DNA from: Taenia hydatigena
Taxonomy: Eukaryota > Platyhelminthes > Cestoda > Cyclophyllidea > Taeniidae
DNA: 64,000 nt
Assembly (NCBI GenBank): GCA_036345935.2
Contig: JADWOT020000007.1
Coordinates: 10,860,270-10,924,269, forward strand
Direction of reading: 5' to 3'
A program made the position numbers and the translations under genes. Positions within the stretch are counted from its first letter, which is position 1. The number at the start of each line of letters is the position of its first letter. Shown here in pieces: positions 39,236 through 50,445 of the stretch. The notes beneath the pieces were generated by a model. That model was not told where the DNA came from, searched no databases, and worked only from the letters and a program-made list of their open reading frames with translations.

Positions 39236-40147
39236 TCCTTTACACTTCGGTAGGTAGGGTTCGCTAGTCACCTTGGGGTCTTTCGCGTCCTGTTAGATAG
39301 TAGTTATTACATTCACCTTCAACAGACAGGAAATAAGTCGAATGAGGTGAAACGTCCCTCAGGATCCCTCTTAAAGACTTTGGTGACTCCAACGCCCCTA
39401 CGCTGATTGCCATATCAACGAGTTGGCGGCCGAATAGACTTCATTAGCTGGCCTAGTATGACGAAGTGGGAGCGATAGCACAGTCGAAAGCATATTTTGT
39501 ACCGGAAAAGAGACAACGAAAATGGCCATAGCTTTTACGCTTTCAAAAGCAGTGATGTTTTATCTCCTTTGCCTCCGATTCGGTTGATTGGGTAATTCAG
39601 TAAGTAATAACCCAAAAAATTCGTGCAAATGGCAGGCTAAGGATCAGCATGTTATTCAGATTGGTTCACTTCTGCGCATAGTTGCCGGAGTCAGAAAGAC
39701 TTCCGGGGTACAAATATGGCCCGTCGGACAGGCAGAGCAGAGGCCAGTGTAATATTCCCTGGTCAGAAGCGCCCATTTTCTGGGCCGCGACTAATGAGTC
39801 TTGCGGTTGTGGAACGAACAATCGCTATTTTCGCCGAGATAAGAAAGCGGCACATGGGGTGTGGCTAATAATGCTAAAAGTCAGGATCACTTAGTGAACC
39901 ACCACTCATCCCCTTGCCAGTCGTCGTCGGCTGGGGCGCCTGCTTCACAAGGCATCTACCGCAAGCGCGGCCTTATTCAATGCGATGGTGTCATTAAAAG
40001 CAGAAGTTGTTCGTGCACACAGAGATGCTGAAACCACCGCATTACAGTTGTAAAGGATAGACTGACATAAGAAGGTGTACTGGTTGACTGCAGCGGATGG
40101 TAATGGTGAGGAAGAAGAGGGAGTAAAAGGAGAGGGCAGCAGCTGTT

Positions 40148-40220
40148 GGTCTCGTGGCCTAATGGATAAAGCGTCTGACTTCGGATCAGAAGACTACGGG
40201 TTCGAGTCCCGCCGGGGCCG
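40148..40220 (+). tRNA. tRNA-Arg(UCG) (left arm)
   Basis: A 73-base cloverleaf. The acceptor GGTCTCG/CGGGGCC pairs at all seven positions with two G-U wobbles. The D-arm is arginine type, with one C12-A23 mismatch. Anticodon stem TCTGA/TCAGA encloses loop CTTCGGA, giving anticodon UCG. The T-arm has canonical loop TTCGAGT and one A49-C65 mismatch. A-box and B-box are close to Pol III consensus. There is no run of four T within 40 bases downstream, which is unusual for a transcribed Pol III gene. The exact mirror at 45984-46056 is identical. It is either a functional minor-copy arginine tRNA or the well-preserved head of a tRNA-derived repeat. Confidence 0.8.
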
Positions 40221-40920
40221 TATAATTATCTTATTTCCTCCGCTGCTTGTAGTGACACCGTATCTGTCAGGCAACGAACTAAAACAAGGAGGCACCGGAG
40301 GGGAAAAGACAGTCAATTGCACTAGAAAGGAAGAGGTTAACTTATTAGCATGTCCAGTGGGAGCCTCGAATCCTCGGCATCCACACTATCAGGACAATGC
40401 CTAACTTAATAGACCACCTCTCCACCACCAGTTTCCTTCATTCTTCTCTATTTCTCTTCACTCCCTCTACATCACCTATTTCCCGCGCATTTACCTTCGT
40501 ACTCACTTCCTGACTCACTTATACATCTAACCTCTCTCCTCCAGTCAGGTGCTATGCTCTGCCGCGGTGAGATATGGAATGACTTATATGGTAGTTAAGG
40601 TGTGACTGAATCAATTGGCGCATTTGGCACGCCCCTACTGCCGGTCACTCATGCCACACATGACTGACGGTGCGAAACTGTGGGTTGATGGGTCGGCTGC
40701 AGTGACCGATGGATGGTTGAGGAATGAGGCACGATACGGCAGAGCAGGGAAGAGCGGGCGTTATCTCATTTATATGCAAATTCAACATTTTCGATACTTT
40801 GCAGCTCACTCGCCCCAGCGGCAAATACACCTGTCGGATATTCGCAGAACGCGAGGTCAAATGCGCATCGCCCTGAGGCTACTGGTTAGAAAAGAGAGGG
40901 GTGGCAGAGCCCAATTTTGA
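40221..40920 (+). repeat. tRNA-headed unit B body (left arm)
   Basis: The sequence downstream of tRNA-Arg(UCG) is homologous to the first 600-700 bases after the tRNA in unit A. It has the same 'caccgta.ctg.ca..caa' landmark, a pyrimidine-rich stretch, a 'gcta/catgct.tgccg' landmark and a 'gtgtgac' landmark. A 101-codon frame at 40615-40920 is present in both arms, but its overlap with an opposite-strand frame and lack of any domain argue against coding. Confidence 0.65.
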
Positions 40921-41093
40921 TTCGAGGATGAAATTGAATGGGCAATCAATCACATATATTTGTGAGCAGGTAATACAGTAGATGAGCAGATGCGTATACT
41001 AAAGAATAGACGATTAGATGAAAAGGCAACCAAAGAGAATGAATGATTGCTCGTGCGTTTTGCAAACTTTGTTCTCAGCGACAAATAGGCGCC

Positions 41094-41549
41094 GGGGTTT
41101 TCCACGACTCCCATTTCATCCGATTTTGCTCAGCTTGTCGCCGGTCAGCGAGAGCAGTGCCTAGTTAGGCGCTGATTTTAGCGCTGAAAGTGTGGCGAGG
41201 GGAAGAAGGCGTGGGGACATGAGAAGTGAAAATGAAGGAATGAGTGTGAAGGTCAGGGAGTAAAAGTAGTTCGTAGTGAGACAGTGAAGGGAAAGGGGAG
41301 CAGAAAATTGGTGGTGATGGTGAGGCAGGTTGGTAGGTTAGGACGTCACTCAAATAACGTAGACGTCGAGATTTAAGCCCCTCATCAGGCATGATGACTT
41401 TCCACCTCCCACTTTTAGTCGATTCATTGTCTTTCTCCACCTAGCGACAAAGTAAGTAGCACGTACATGCCTCTTGATGCAGTTCGTTGTTAAGCATACA
41501 TGGTGCCACTGCAAGCGGAGGAGCAGATAGAGAATCCCTATGGCTTTGG
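41094..41549 (-). repeat. Diverged inner palindrome arm, unit B' body (left)
   Basis: Inside the near-identical arm the match to the right side continues, but drops suddenly to about 80-85 percent with small indels (partner 44632-45110). The content, read on the minus strand, is another copy of the post-tRNA body seen in units A and B, with a degenerate tRNA at its upstream end. The change in identity is abrupt at the GGCGCC motif at 41088-41093. Confidence 0.75.
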
Positions 41550-41619
41550 CGGCATTCTAGTCCGAAAGCTTTTGATCCGTAGTCAGACTCCTTACCCATT
41601 AGGCCGACATTAATGAACC
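41541..41619 (-). pseudogene. tRNA-Arg(ACG) pseudogene (loop edge)
   Basis: On the minus strand an arginine tRNA is recognisable: GGTTC start, GGCCTAATGGGTAAGGAG D-arm, and anticodon arm TCTGACTACGGATCAAA with anticodon ACG. A 7-base insertion splits the 5' acceptor, the T-loop reads CTAGAAT-like instead of TTCGAGT, and the 3' acceptor is mutated (GCCAAAGCC). It is clearly non-functional. Confidence 0.7.
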
Positions 41620-42341
41620 AAGGTTATGTCTCTATTGTCGCAGTAACCCGTACATGCTGATTCCTTGATCTATTTGATGGATTAAATCAAATCATCAATT
41701 TTATCTGTTTTGTGCATCATTTTACTACAAAGCATAAGAACATAAATTTTGGCCTTGATCTTCCACTTTATCAATGGCTAGTATTCACGAATTTGTAAGT
41801 CAATGAATTAAATTAGGATTCACTGCGAGATTTCCCATACCTTCTAACGCAAGGCTAGTCATATTCTGACAACCATGGTACCTCTTCTTACTGTGCTGCT
41901 TTTTCTAATAGCTACAATGCCAATAATTGTTTAACTCCACGGGTTTTTGGATAAGCCAACAAGGTTGGCCTAGATGGAGAGAATTCATAGAGCTAGAGAA
42001 ATTTAAACCCCATGGGCATTATGTGACCACGATTCGAGCATTGGGACAGGAGAACACGAGATCAGCTGTGTCTGATCCATCGTTAACTTTCAAATTATTA
42101 ACAGGTAGGATCTTATTTGTTCAGTTAACTGTTTAAAGTAAAAAAATTAATTGTCATGGGCGTGTTGCGACAAAGAAGTATTCAGCAGTTTGTTTGTAAA
42201 ATTTCGTAATCATGTCATAAGCATATCCACTAGCATTCAACTGCTTAAAGCAGCCAAACGAAAATCTAGGATGCGCACTTTGCAGTGTTTTACACATATA
42301 GAGACATTAAACTGTCGTCGTCTGCGCTGATTAAAAAAGTC
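41620..42341. other. Unique part of the loop, nothing recognised
   Basis: About 720 bases that I could not match to either arm. A 69-codon plus-strand frame at 41927-42136 has no known family. This is the only single-copy part of the palindrome centre. Confidence 0.5.
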
Positions 42342-43984
42342 AAAACTTGAACACAACTAGAAGTCGACGAAAAGGGGATTGTTATTGAGTCTGCGCGGAC
42401 TAATTCTGACCATGTCACTATGTTACAAGCTGTTGTCGTTTTACGCGCTATCCTCGAAATTTAATTATCCGTTCCCTGTGGTTATAATGGTCAGTATATC
42501 TTCTCAGATGTGTTACTCTTGCTAGTAAGAACAAAACAAAGGCAAGGAAATGTGTAATTCAGGGAAAATTATCACAAAGCATAGTGCCAAAGAATTGATC
42601 TTCTCATGCATCCTAACTTCAACGATTGGGTGGCGCCAAAAATCGCATGCTTTCCTACAAGCATGCTATGCATCGACCACACAGCAATAATCACTCGTGT
42701 AGCCTGAGTGCGTGCGTTCGATGCAAGAAGAATGAGTAGACTGGGAAGCGTTGCAACACATGTGCCTCGGAAAAGCACCTACCCCGGCAGCATGCATGCC
42801 GAAGGATGTGAATGACAAGCAAGCGGTCGCTTCAATTGTTCCCAGATAGTGTCACCAATAATAAGCCCTTGATCACACGATTTTATCGAATGAAATATAT
42901 GGAGTAGGTTGATAGTTCCATGCCTTATGCACATCAGAGCTCACTTCAAAAAATATCTTTTATTTTGCGGGATAAATTTTTATCTGTTTCATTCCAATTT
43001 GTCCCATCTTATGTCACTTCATTGTTTTCACCTTCGGATGCATGCAACAAGGTCCGATCACCACATACATACACACGTCTCAAAAGTGGCTACCGTGGCG
43101 CATCCGCGGGTTAGTCAATTTCACTTACATTAAGCAATCTTCGTCAGGGTATGTCATCGACCTGGTTTTTGCACCCTATTTAAAATATCGACCCCACAAT
43201 GCAGAGGCAAATTTGCACAAATGCTAGAATTTGATGTACTGAGTATTTTTTAGCCATACGCTATGTAATTTGGACGAGCCATGGCTGGGTGGGGATCCTG
43301 TAATTGGTAGTGATCCACTATCTCAGCTGTCAGTGTAATACGATTGGCTTCTCATTGTTAGCCTTGGTCCTTAGACCAAGAATAACATAGGCAGGGGAAA
43401 CAGTGATCGAGGCTGAGCTCATTCAGACTAGCTTCATTCTCAGTTGCAGATGATGCTCCCTCCACTAACCTATTCGTGGTCACTGATCGCCTCTCCGTTC
43501 AAAGGCGGATTCAGGCAAGCATTGCAACAGTGTTGCTACTTTCAGAAACCGTTCAGCCCTTAGATGAACATTAAGGTGCGGCCATCAATTACAAAATGCT
43601 TGTAAGACCACGAACCAATTAAACGTTAGCAGATCCGTGCAATTCATGCAAAGCACAAACAGGAATAATTCGTTCCACCGTTCAACCAAGACTAATGCCA
43701 ATGCTAGCGGGCATCCACTGAAAACAACTCAGCCTATTCATTAATATCCCTGGATGGTTATGTCCAGGATTGCTTTAAAACTCCAAACGTACAGCCTAGA
43801 ATTTATTTTAACTGAAAAGTTCTAAATGTCAGCTTCCTCATGAGCCTAATTTCAGCACAAAACGAAATAGCATTAAACAAGCTTCCCACCCATTCACCTA
43901 AACATTCGATCCATCAGTTTGGATGTGGTGTGAGTGCACAATGCTAGAGCGGGTAGCTGCTAAGGAAGCAAGACATGGGGAGGC

Positions 43985-44051
43985 CGAGGCAATGAGGTAG
44001 GCAATACTCAACTGGTTCACAAGTGCTCTGACCCCTGGGCAACGGAGACTA
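43985..44051 (-). pseudogene. tRNA-Thr(UGU)-like relic (loop copy)
   Basis: Loop copy of the relic described for 36265-36340. It keeps the GCCCAGGGGTCAGAGCAC D-arm region and the TGTGAACCAG run, and shows the same loss of the 5' anticodon strand. Confidence 0.45.
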
Positions 44052-44556
44052 CTAAAAACTTGTTTCATAATTTTCCTTGTCCACTGGTGCATTAAGCGTT
44101 TCCGCTGGTCATACTTCATCTATCACGCATGCCCTTCCATGTTTCATAACGGCGAAGCATGGCATCTAGTCGAAGGAGAGAGCTTAGCAGCAGGAGCGAA
44201 TGAGATGAGTAGGAGAAGAAGGGTGAGAAGCACAAAAGCTGTGAATATAAGGGAGTGAGTGCAAAGGAAAAGTAGAGAGAAGGATTTGGTAGTGGGAGAA
44301 CAAAGGTGAGATAAGGGTAGAGGACTGTTGGTGATGAGGCAAATCGGTAGGTTAGGGCGTCCTTCTAATAACGTGGATGTTATGGACTCTAGCCTCTCAC
44401 CAGGCATGGTGACATTCCGCTTTCTCCATTTTAGCTCAATTTACTGCTCCTCCCTTCAAGCATCTAAGTAGATGTCACATCCATCCTTCCTGATGCAATC
44501 CATTGTTGGACAGGCACGGTGCTGCTACATGCAGCGGGGAAGATGAAGGAGTTTTA

Positions 44557-44629
44557 CGGCTCCGGTGGGACTCGAACCCACAGTCTTCTAATCCGTAGTC
44601 AGACGTCCTATCCATTAGGCTACGGAACC
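44557..44629 (-). tRNA. tRNA-Arg(ACG) (loop copy)
   Basis: A 73-base cloverleaf on the minus strand. The acceptor GGTTCCG/CGGAGCC is fully paired with wobbles. The anticodon stem TCTGA/TTAGA has one G-U pair around loop CTACGGA, giving anticodon ACG. The T-arm GTGGG-TTCGAGT-CCCAC is perfect. The D-stem has one C11-A24 mismatch, and position 9 is A instead of G. No TTTT follows closely. Its 5' end abuts, within a few bases, the remnant of a second tRNA acceptor facing the other way (44632-44642). Confidence 0.75.
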
Positions 44630-44631
44630 AA

Positions 44632-45110
44632 CGCCAAAGCAATAGGGATTCTCTACCTCCTCCTCTGCTTGCAATGGCACCATGCATGCCTAACAACGAA
44701 ATGTATCAAGAGACATGTACGTGCTACTTACTCTGTTACTAGGTGGAAGGAGGTACTAAATAGACCAATAGTATGAGGGGTGAGGAAGTTATCATGCCTG
44801 GTGAGGGGCTTGAATCCTCGACGTCTACGTTATCAGAGCGACGCCCTAACCTACCAACCTGCCTCACCACCACCACCGCTACCACCACCACCAATCCTCT
44901 ACTCTCACTTTCCATTCAATTTCTCACTACAATCTCCTTCCCACCCATTCACCTTCACACTCACTCTCTTGTATTCGCTTCACTTGTCCCCCACGCCTTC
45001 TTCCCTCGCCACATTCTCAACGCCAAAATCAGCGCCTAACTAGGTACTGCTCTCGCTGACCGGTGCCAAGCTGAGCAACATTCGATGAAATGGGGGTCAT
45101 GGCAAATCCT
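44632..45110 (+). repeat. Diverged inner palindrome arm, unit B' body (right)
   Basis: Partner of 41094-41549. It starts with a remnant of a tRNA 3' acceptor (CGCCAAAGC) rather than a full tRNA, then continues through the 'atagggattctct' landmark and the pyrimidine-rich body. A degenerate tRNA-like stretch lies on the opposite strand at about 44815-44860. Confidence 0.7.
44865..44894. repeat. CAC trinucleotide microsatellite
   Basis: About nine CAC units interrupted by one GCT. It is absent or shorter in the left partner near 41310, so it expanded on one side only. Confidence 0.75.
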
Positions 45111-45283
45111 GGCGCCTATTTGTCGCTGAGAACAAAGTTTGCAAAACGCACGAGCAATCATTCATTCTCTTTGGTTGCCTTTTCATCTAATCGTCTATTC
45201 TTTAGTATACGCATCTGCTCATCTACTGTATTACCTGCTCACAAATATATGTGATTGATTGCCCATTCAATTTCATCCTCGAA

Positions 45284-45983
45284 TCAAAATTGGGCTCTGC
45301 CACCCCTCTCTTTTCTAACCAGTAGCCTCAGGGCGATGCGCATTTGACCTCGCGTTCTGCGAATATCCGACAGGTGTATTTGCCGCTGGGGCGAGTGAGC
45401 TGCAAAGTATCGAAAATGTTGAATTTGCATATAAATGAGATAACGCCCGCTCTTCCCTGCTCTGCCGTATCGTGCCTCATTCCTCAACCATCCATCGGTC
45501 ACTGCAGCCGACCCATCAACCCACAGTTTCGCACCGTCAGTCATGTGTGGCATGAGTGACCGGCAGTAGGGGCGTGCCAAATGCGCCAATTGATTCAGTC
45601 ACACCTTAACTACCATATAAGTCATTCCATATCTCACCGCGGCAGAGCATAGCACCTGACTGGAGGAGAGAGGTTAGATGTATAAGTGAGTCAGGAAGTG
45701 AGTACGAAGGTAAATGCGCGGGAAATAGGTGATGTAGAGGGAGTGAAGAGAAATAGAGAAGAATGAAGGAAACTGGTGGTGGAGAGGTGGTCTATTAAGT
45801 TAGGCATTGTCCTGATAGTGTGGATGCCGAGGATTCGAGGCTCCCACTGGACATGCTAATAAGTTAACCTCTTCCTTTCTAGTGCAATTGACTGTCTTTT
45901 CCCCTCCGGTGCCTCCTTGTTTTAGTTCGTTGCCTGACAGATACGGTGTCACTACAAGCAGCGGAGGAAATAAGATAATTATA
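45284..45983 (-). repeat. tRNA-headed unit B body (right arm)
   Basis: Mirror of 40221-40920. The stretches I compared were identical, including the 101-codon frame, which translates to the same residues in both arms. Confidence 0.65.
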
Positions 45984-46056
45984 CGGCCCCGGCGGGACTC
46001 GAACCCGTAGTCTTCTGATCCGAAGTCAGACGCTTTATCCATTAGGCCACGAGACC
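45984..46056 (-). tRNA. tRNA-Arg(UCG) (right arm)
   Basis: Exact mirror of 40148-40220, with the same 73-base cloverleaf, anticodon UCG, C12-A23 and A49-C65 mismatches and missing close TTTT terminator. Confidence 0.8.
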
Positions 46057-46968
46057 AACAGCTGCTGCCCTCTCCTTTTACTCCCTCTTCTTCCTCACCA
46101 TTACCATCCGCTGCAGTCAACCAGTACACCTTCTTATGTCAGTCTATCCTTTACAACTGTAATGCGGTGGTTTCAGCATCTCTGTGTGCACGAACAACTT
46201 CTGCTTTTAATGACACCATCGCATTGAATAAGGCCGCGCTTGCGGTAGATGCCTTGTGAAGCAGGCGCCCCAGCCGACGACGACTGGCAAGGGGATGAGT
46301 GGTGGTTCACTAAGTGATCCTGACTTTTAGCATTATTAGCCACACCCCATGTGCCGCTTTCTTATCTCGGCGAAAATAGCGATTGTTCGTTCCACAACCG
46401 CAAGACTCATTAGTCGCGGCCCAGAAAATGGGCGCTTCTGACCAGGGAATATTACACTGGCCTCTGCTCTGCCTGTCCGACGGGCCATATTTGTACCCCG
46501 GAAGTCTTTCTGACTCCGGCAACTATGCGCAGAAGTGAACCAATCTGAATAACATGCTGATCCTTAGCCTGCCATTTGCACGAATTTTTTGGGTTATTAC
46601 TTACTGAATTACCCAATCAACCGAATCGGAGGCAAAGGAGATAAAACATCACTGCTTTTGAAAGCGTAAAAGCTATGGCCATTTTCGTTGTCTCTTTTCC
46701 GGTACAAAATATGCTTTCGACTGTGCTATCGCTCCCACTTCGTCATACTAGGCCAGCTAATGAAGTCTATTCGGCCGCCAACTCGTTGATATGGCAATCA
46801 GCGTAGGGGCGTTGGAGTCACCAAAGTCTTTAAGAGGGATCCTGAGGGACGTTTCACCTCATTCGACTTATTTCCTGTCTGTTGAAGGTGAATGTAATAA
46901 CTACTATCTAACAGGACGCGAAAGACCCCAAGGTGACTAGCGAACCCTACCTACCGAAGTGTAAAGGA

Positions 46969-47189
46969 CTCACTAGATAAATAACGCAGTCAAAGTCGCA
47001 ATGTGTGCAGCATTTCTTTAGGAGCCTGATGCAATTGATAATGTAGCCCATATATTTTTAGTTTAACAACACTTCTTTACGCGTGGATGGACAATTCAGT
47101 CAAAATCGCAACGCGTGCAGCAATTTCCTCAGAAGCTTGATGTGATTGATAATGCAGCCCACACATTTTTAGTGTAACCCCACTTCTTT
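46969..47189 (-). repeat. Two-copy tandem repeat, 111-base period (right arm)
   Basis: Mirror of 39015-39235 with the same two units. Confidence 0.75.
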
Positions 47190-49863
47190 GCGCAAGCAGG
47201 CTACGATAGGATTGTTTCTTATTTGCTGGAGACTGATTGGCGAATGCAGCATTTGGAGCTATACATTGAAACATACCTTCCTTTTTCGACATCATGTGTT
47301 GATAAAGAGCTAAAAGAGGCCAAATATTATGATTTTTTAGAGTTGCTCGGACTCAAATGCGGTTAGAAAGCATTGATTGAAATCCAACTGCCCCTCATTA
47401 TGTCGAAGAGCTTCAAAATCGTATTGCATGGAACTTGGTAGGGGTTGTGGGACAAGTAACTGGCAGAGACATTTGTGAAGCGCAATTTATTTGAATGTGC
47501 TGACATCTAAGAGTGGAAATTGACACCTGGAAAGAATCCACCTCCACAGTCATTTGGCCGTGTGAAGATTAACCAGTTTGGAGGCGCTAAGGTGGCTGCA
47601 CACCTCTGAAGCCATTCCAGGTAATGCACCAGTGATTTTACGTTGTAAGCCATTTCACGCCAGCCATTATTGGAGTAAGCAAGCGTGGAGTTGATGTCTG
47701 TCGAAGATGCAAAGGCTTAAATATTTGGCACTGTGGAGACGTCAACGCATTGCTGCAAAGTCACCTGGTCACCATAATTACCTGATTTACCGTTGCCTAC
47801 CCATTGCAAACGCAATGAAATAAAATGCGACCTTAGAAGCCTTTATGCACAGTAAAACTCACTAGAGCAATGGCATCCATACCATTGTCTGTTCACTCCT
47901 AATAAGCAATCACATGGTCTGACGCAACCGTTCCTCAAATGGCCATTGGCAGATAGATTTGTCGAATGTGCATCGATCAAATCATCCAAGAGTGGGTAAA
48001 GCATTGCCGTGTGAAATAATTGCATGCAGCTTCCAAAAGGCAAATCATTCCGATAAGTTTATTTTGGAGTCGCCTACCATCGGTTGCAAAGTGAGGCAAA
48101 TTTTAGGTCGTGCGATTTAAAACTTGAACACAACTAGAAGTCGACGAAAAGAGGAAATTTATTAAGTCTGCGTGGACTAATTCTGACTATGTCACTAGGT
48201 TACAAGTCATTTTACGCGCTACCTCGAAATTCAATCACGTGTTCCCTGTGGCTATAGTGGTCAGTATATCTTCTCAGATGTGTTACTCTTGCTAGTAAGA
48301 ACAGAACAAGGGCAAAGAAGTGTGCAATTCACGGCAACTTATCACGCAGACATAATGCTAAAGAATTACTCATCTCATGCATAATAACTTGAACAATTGA
48401 GTGTCGCCAGAAATCGCATGCTTTCCTACGGGCATGCTATGTATCGATCACACAGCAATAACCACTCGTGTAGCTTGAGTGCATGCGTTCGATGCAAGAA
48501 GAATGAGTAGACTGGGAAGCGTTGCGACACATGTGCCTCGGAAAAGCACCTGCCCGGGCAGCATGCGTGCCAAAGGATGTGAATGACAAGCAAGCGGTTG
48601 CTTCAATTGTTCGCAGATAGTGTCACCAATAAAAAGCTCTTGATTTTATCGGGCGAAAAGTATGCCTTATGCACATCAGAGTTCACTTCAAAAATATCTT
48701 TTATTTTGCGGGATGCAATGTTCCAGTTTCATTCCACTTTGTTCCATCTTATGCCGCTTTATCGTTTTCACCTTCGGGTGCATGCAACAAGGTCCAATCA
48801 CCACATACATGCGCACGCCTCGGAAGTGGCTACTGTGGCGCATCTGCGGGTAAGTCAATTTTACTCACATTACGCAATCTTCGTCAGGGTGTGTCACCGA
48901 CCTGGTTTTGTACCCTATTTAGAATATCGACCCCACAATGTAGAGGCAAATTTGCACAAATGCCAGAATTTGATGTACTGAGTATTTTTTAGCCATACGC
49001 TATGTAATTCGGACGAGCCATGGCTGGGTGGGGATCCTGTAATTGGTAGTGATCCACTATCTCAGCTGTCAGTGTAATACGATTGGCTTCTCATTGTTAG
49101 CCTTGGTCCTTAGACCAAGAATAACATAGGCAGGGGAAACAGTGATCGGGGCTGGGCTCATTCAGACTAGCTTCATTCTCAGTTGCAGATGATGCTCCCT
49201 CCACTAACCTATTCGCGGTCGCTGATCACCACTCACCATAAAGGCGGATTCAGGCAAGCATTGCAACAGTGTTGCTACTTTCGGAAACTGTTAAGCCCTT
49301 AGATGAACACTAAGGTGCAATCATTAGTTACAGAATGCCCGTAAGACCACAAACTTATTAAATGTTATAAGATGGGTGCAAAACGCAAACAGGAATAATT
49401 CGTTTCACCATTCATCTAAGACTAATGTTAACGGACAAACATTAAATTTTCAATCACTTCCTTAAATTAATGAAAAATTAATTCATGCGAGTGCTCTGAT
49501 CAGCGTCTGCCAATGTGAATGCAAGACATAAATGAATTAGCAGTGTACGAAATTTGTGAATGGTGTTACGCATTTTGCATCGTGAAATCCCTGCTAGCGG
49601 GCATCCACTGAAAACCACTCAGCCTATTCATTGATATCCCTGGATTGTTATGCCTAGGAATGTTTTAGAACCCCAAATGTACAGCCTAGAATTTATTTTA
49701 ACTGAAAGGTTCTAACAGCAGCTTCCTCATGAGCCTAATTTCAGCACAAAACGAAATAGCATTAATTAATCTACCCACCCATCCACCCACACATTCGATC
49801 CATCAGTCTGGATGTGGTGTGAGCGCACGATGCCAGAGCGGGTAGCTGCTAAGGAATCAGGAC

Positions 49864-49939
49864 ATGGTGAATTGGAGGCAATGAGGCAGGCAAAACTCCA
49901 CTGGTTCACAAGTGCTCTGACCCCTGGGCTACGGAGACC
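49864..49939 (-). pseudogene. tRNA-Thr(UGU)-like relic (right arm)
   Basis: Mirror of 36265-36340 with the same missing 5' anticodon strand. Confidence 0.5.
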
Positions 49940-50445
49940 GCTAAAACCTGTTTCCTACTTTCTCTATGTCCACTGGTGCAATACGCGACTCTACTGTTCA
50001 CACTTCATCTATCGCTTATGTCATTCCATGTGTCATAACGGCAAAGCATGGCATTCGGTCGAAGGAGAGAGGTTGGCAAAAGGAGCGAATGAGATGAGTA
50101 GGAGAAGAAGGGTGAGGAGCATAAAAGATGCGAATATAAGGGAGCGAGTACAAAGGAAAAGTAGTGGGAAGGATTTGGTAGTGAGAGAGCGAAGGAGAAA
50201 TGAGGGTACAGGATTGGTGGTGATGAGGCAGATCGATTGGTTGAGGCGTGGTCCTAATAACATGGATGCCATTAATTATACCCTCTCATTAGGCATGATG
50301 ACATTCCACCTCCCACATTTTAGCTCAATTTACTGCCCCTCCCTTCAAGCATCTAAGTAGGTGTCACCTCCATCCTTCCTGGTGCAATCCATTGTTTGGC
50401 AGGTACGGTGCTACTAAATGCAGCGAGAGAGATAAAGGAAATTTA

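Larger units (their letters stand above)
22240..41093 (+). repeat. Left arm of giant inverted duplication
   Basis: Every part of this 18.85 kb segment has a reverse-complement partner in 45111-64000. The coordinate sum of paired positions is 86240 at 22.2-23.9 kb, 86242 from about 24.1 to 28.8 kb, 86243 from about 29.1 to 35.7 kb and 86204 from 35.7 to 41.09 kb. There are therefore only a few 1-2 base indels plus one 39-base difference. In stretches compared by eye, identity is about 98-99 percent. The arm may extend left of 22240, but its partner would lie outside the window. No gene inside it is convincing apart from the tRNA features listed separately. Confidence 0.95.
42342..44629 (-). 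repeat. Third copy of duplicon unit A (A', in the loop)
   Basis: Aligned in parallel with 48119-50518 (right arm) from a shared 'aaaacttgaacacaac' landmark to the tRNA-Arg at the other end. Divergence is uneven: roughly 10-15 percent over most of the length but only about 2 percent in 43185-43476. It lacks about 160 bases present in both arm copies (49428-49590; 36614-36776). Its tRNA-Arg is at 44557-44629 and its tRNA-Thr relic at 43985-44051. Confidence 0.85.

Noticed and set aside
40615..40920. 101-codon frame identical in both arms
   Set aside because: Identity is explained by the palindrome. It overlaps an opposite-strand frame, lies in the repeat body and has no recognisable family.
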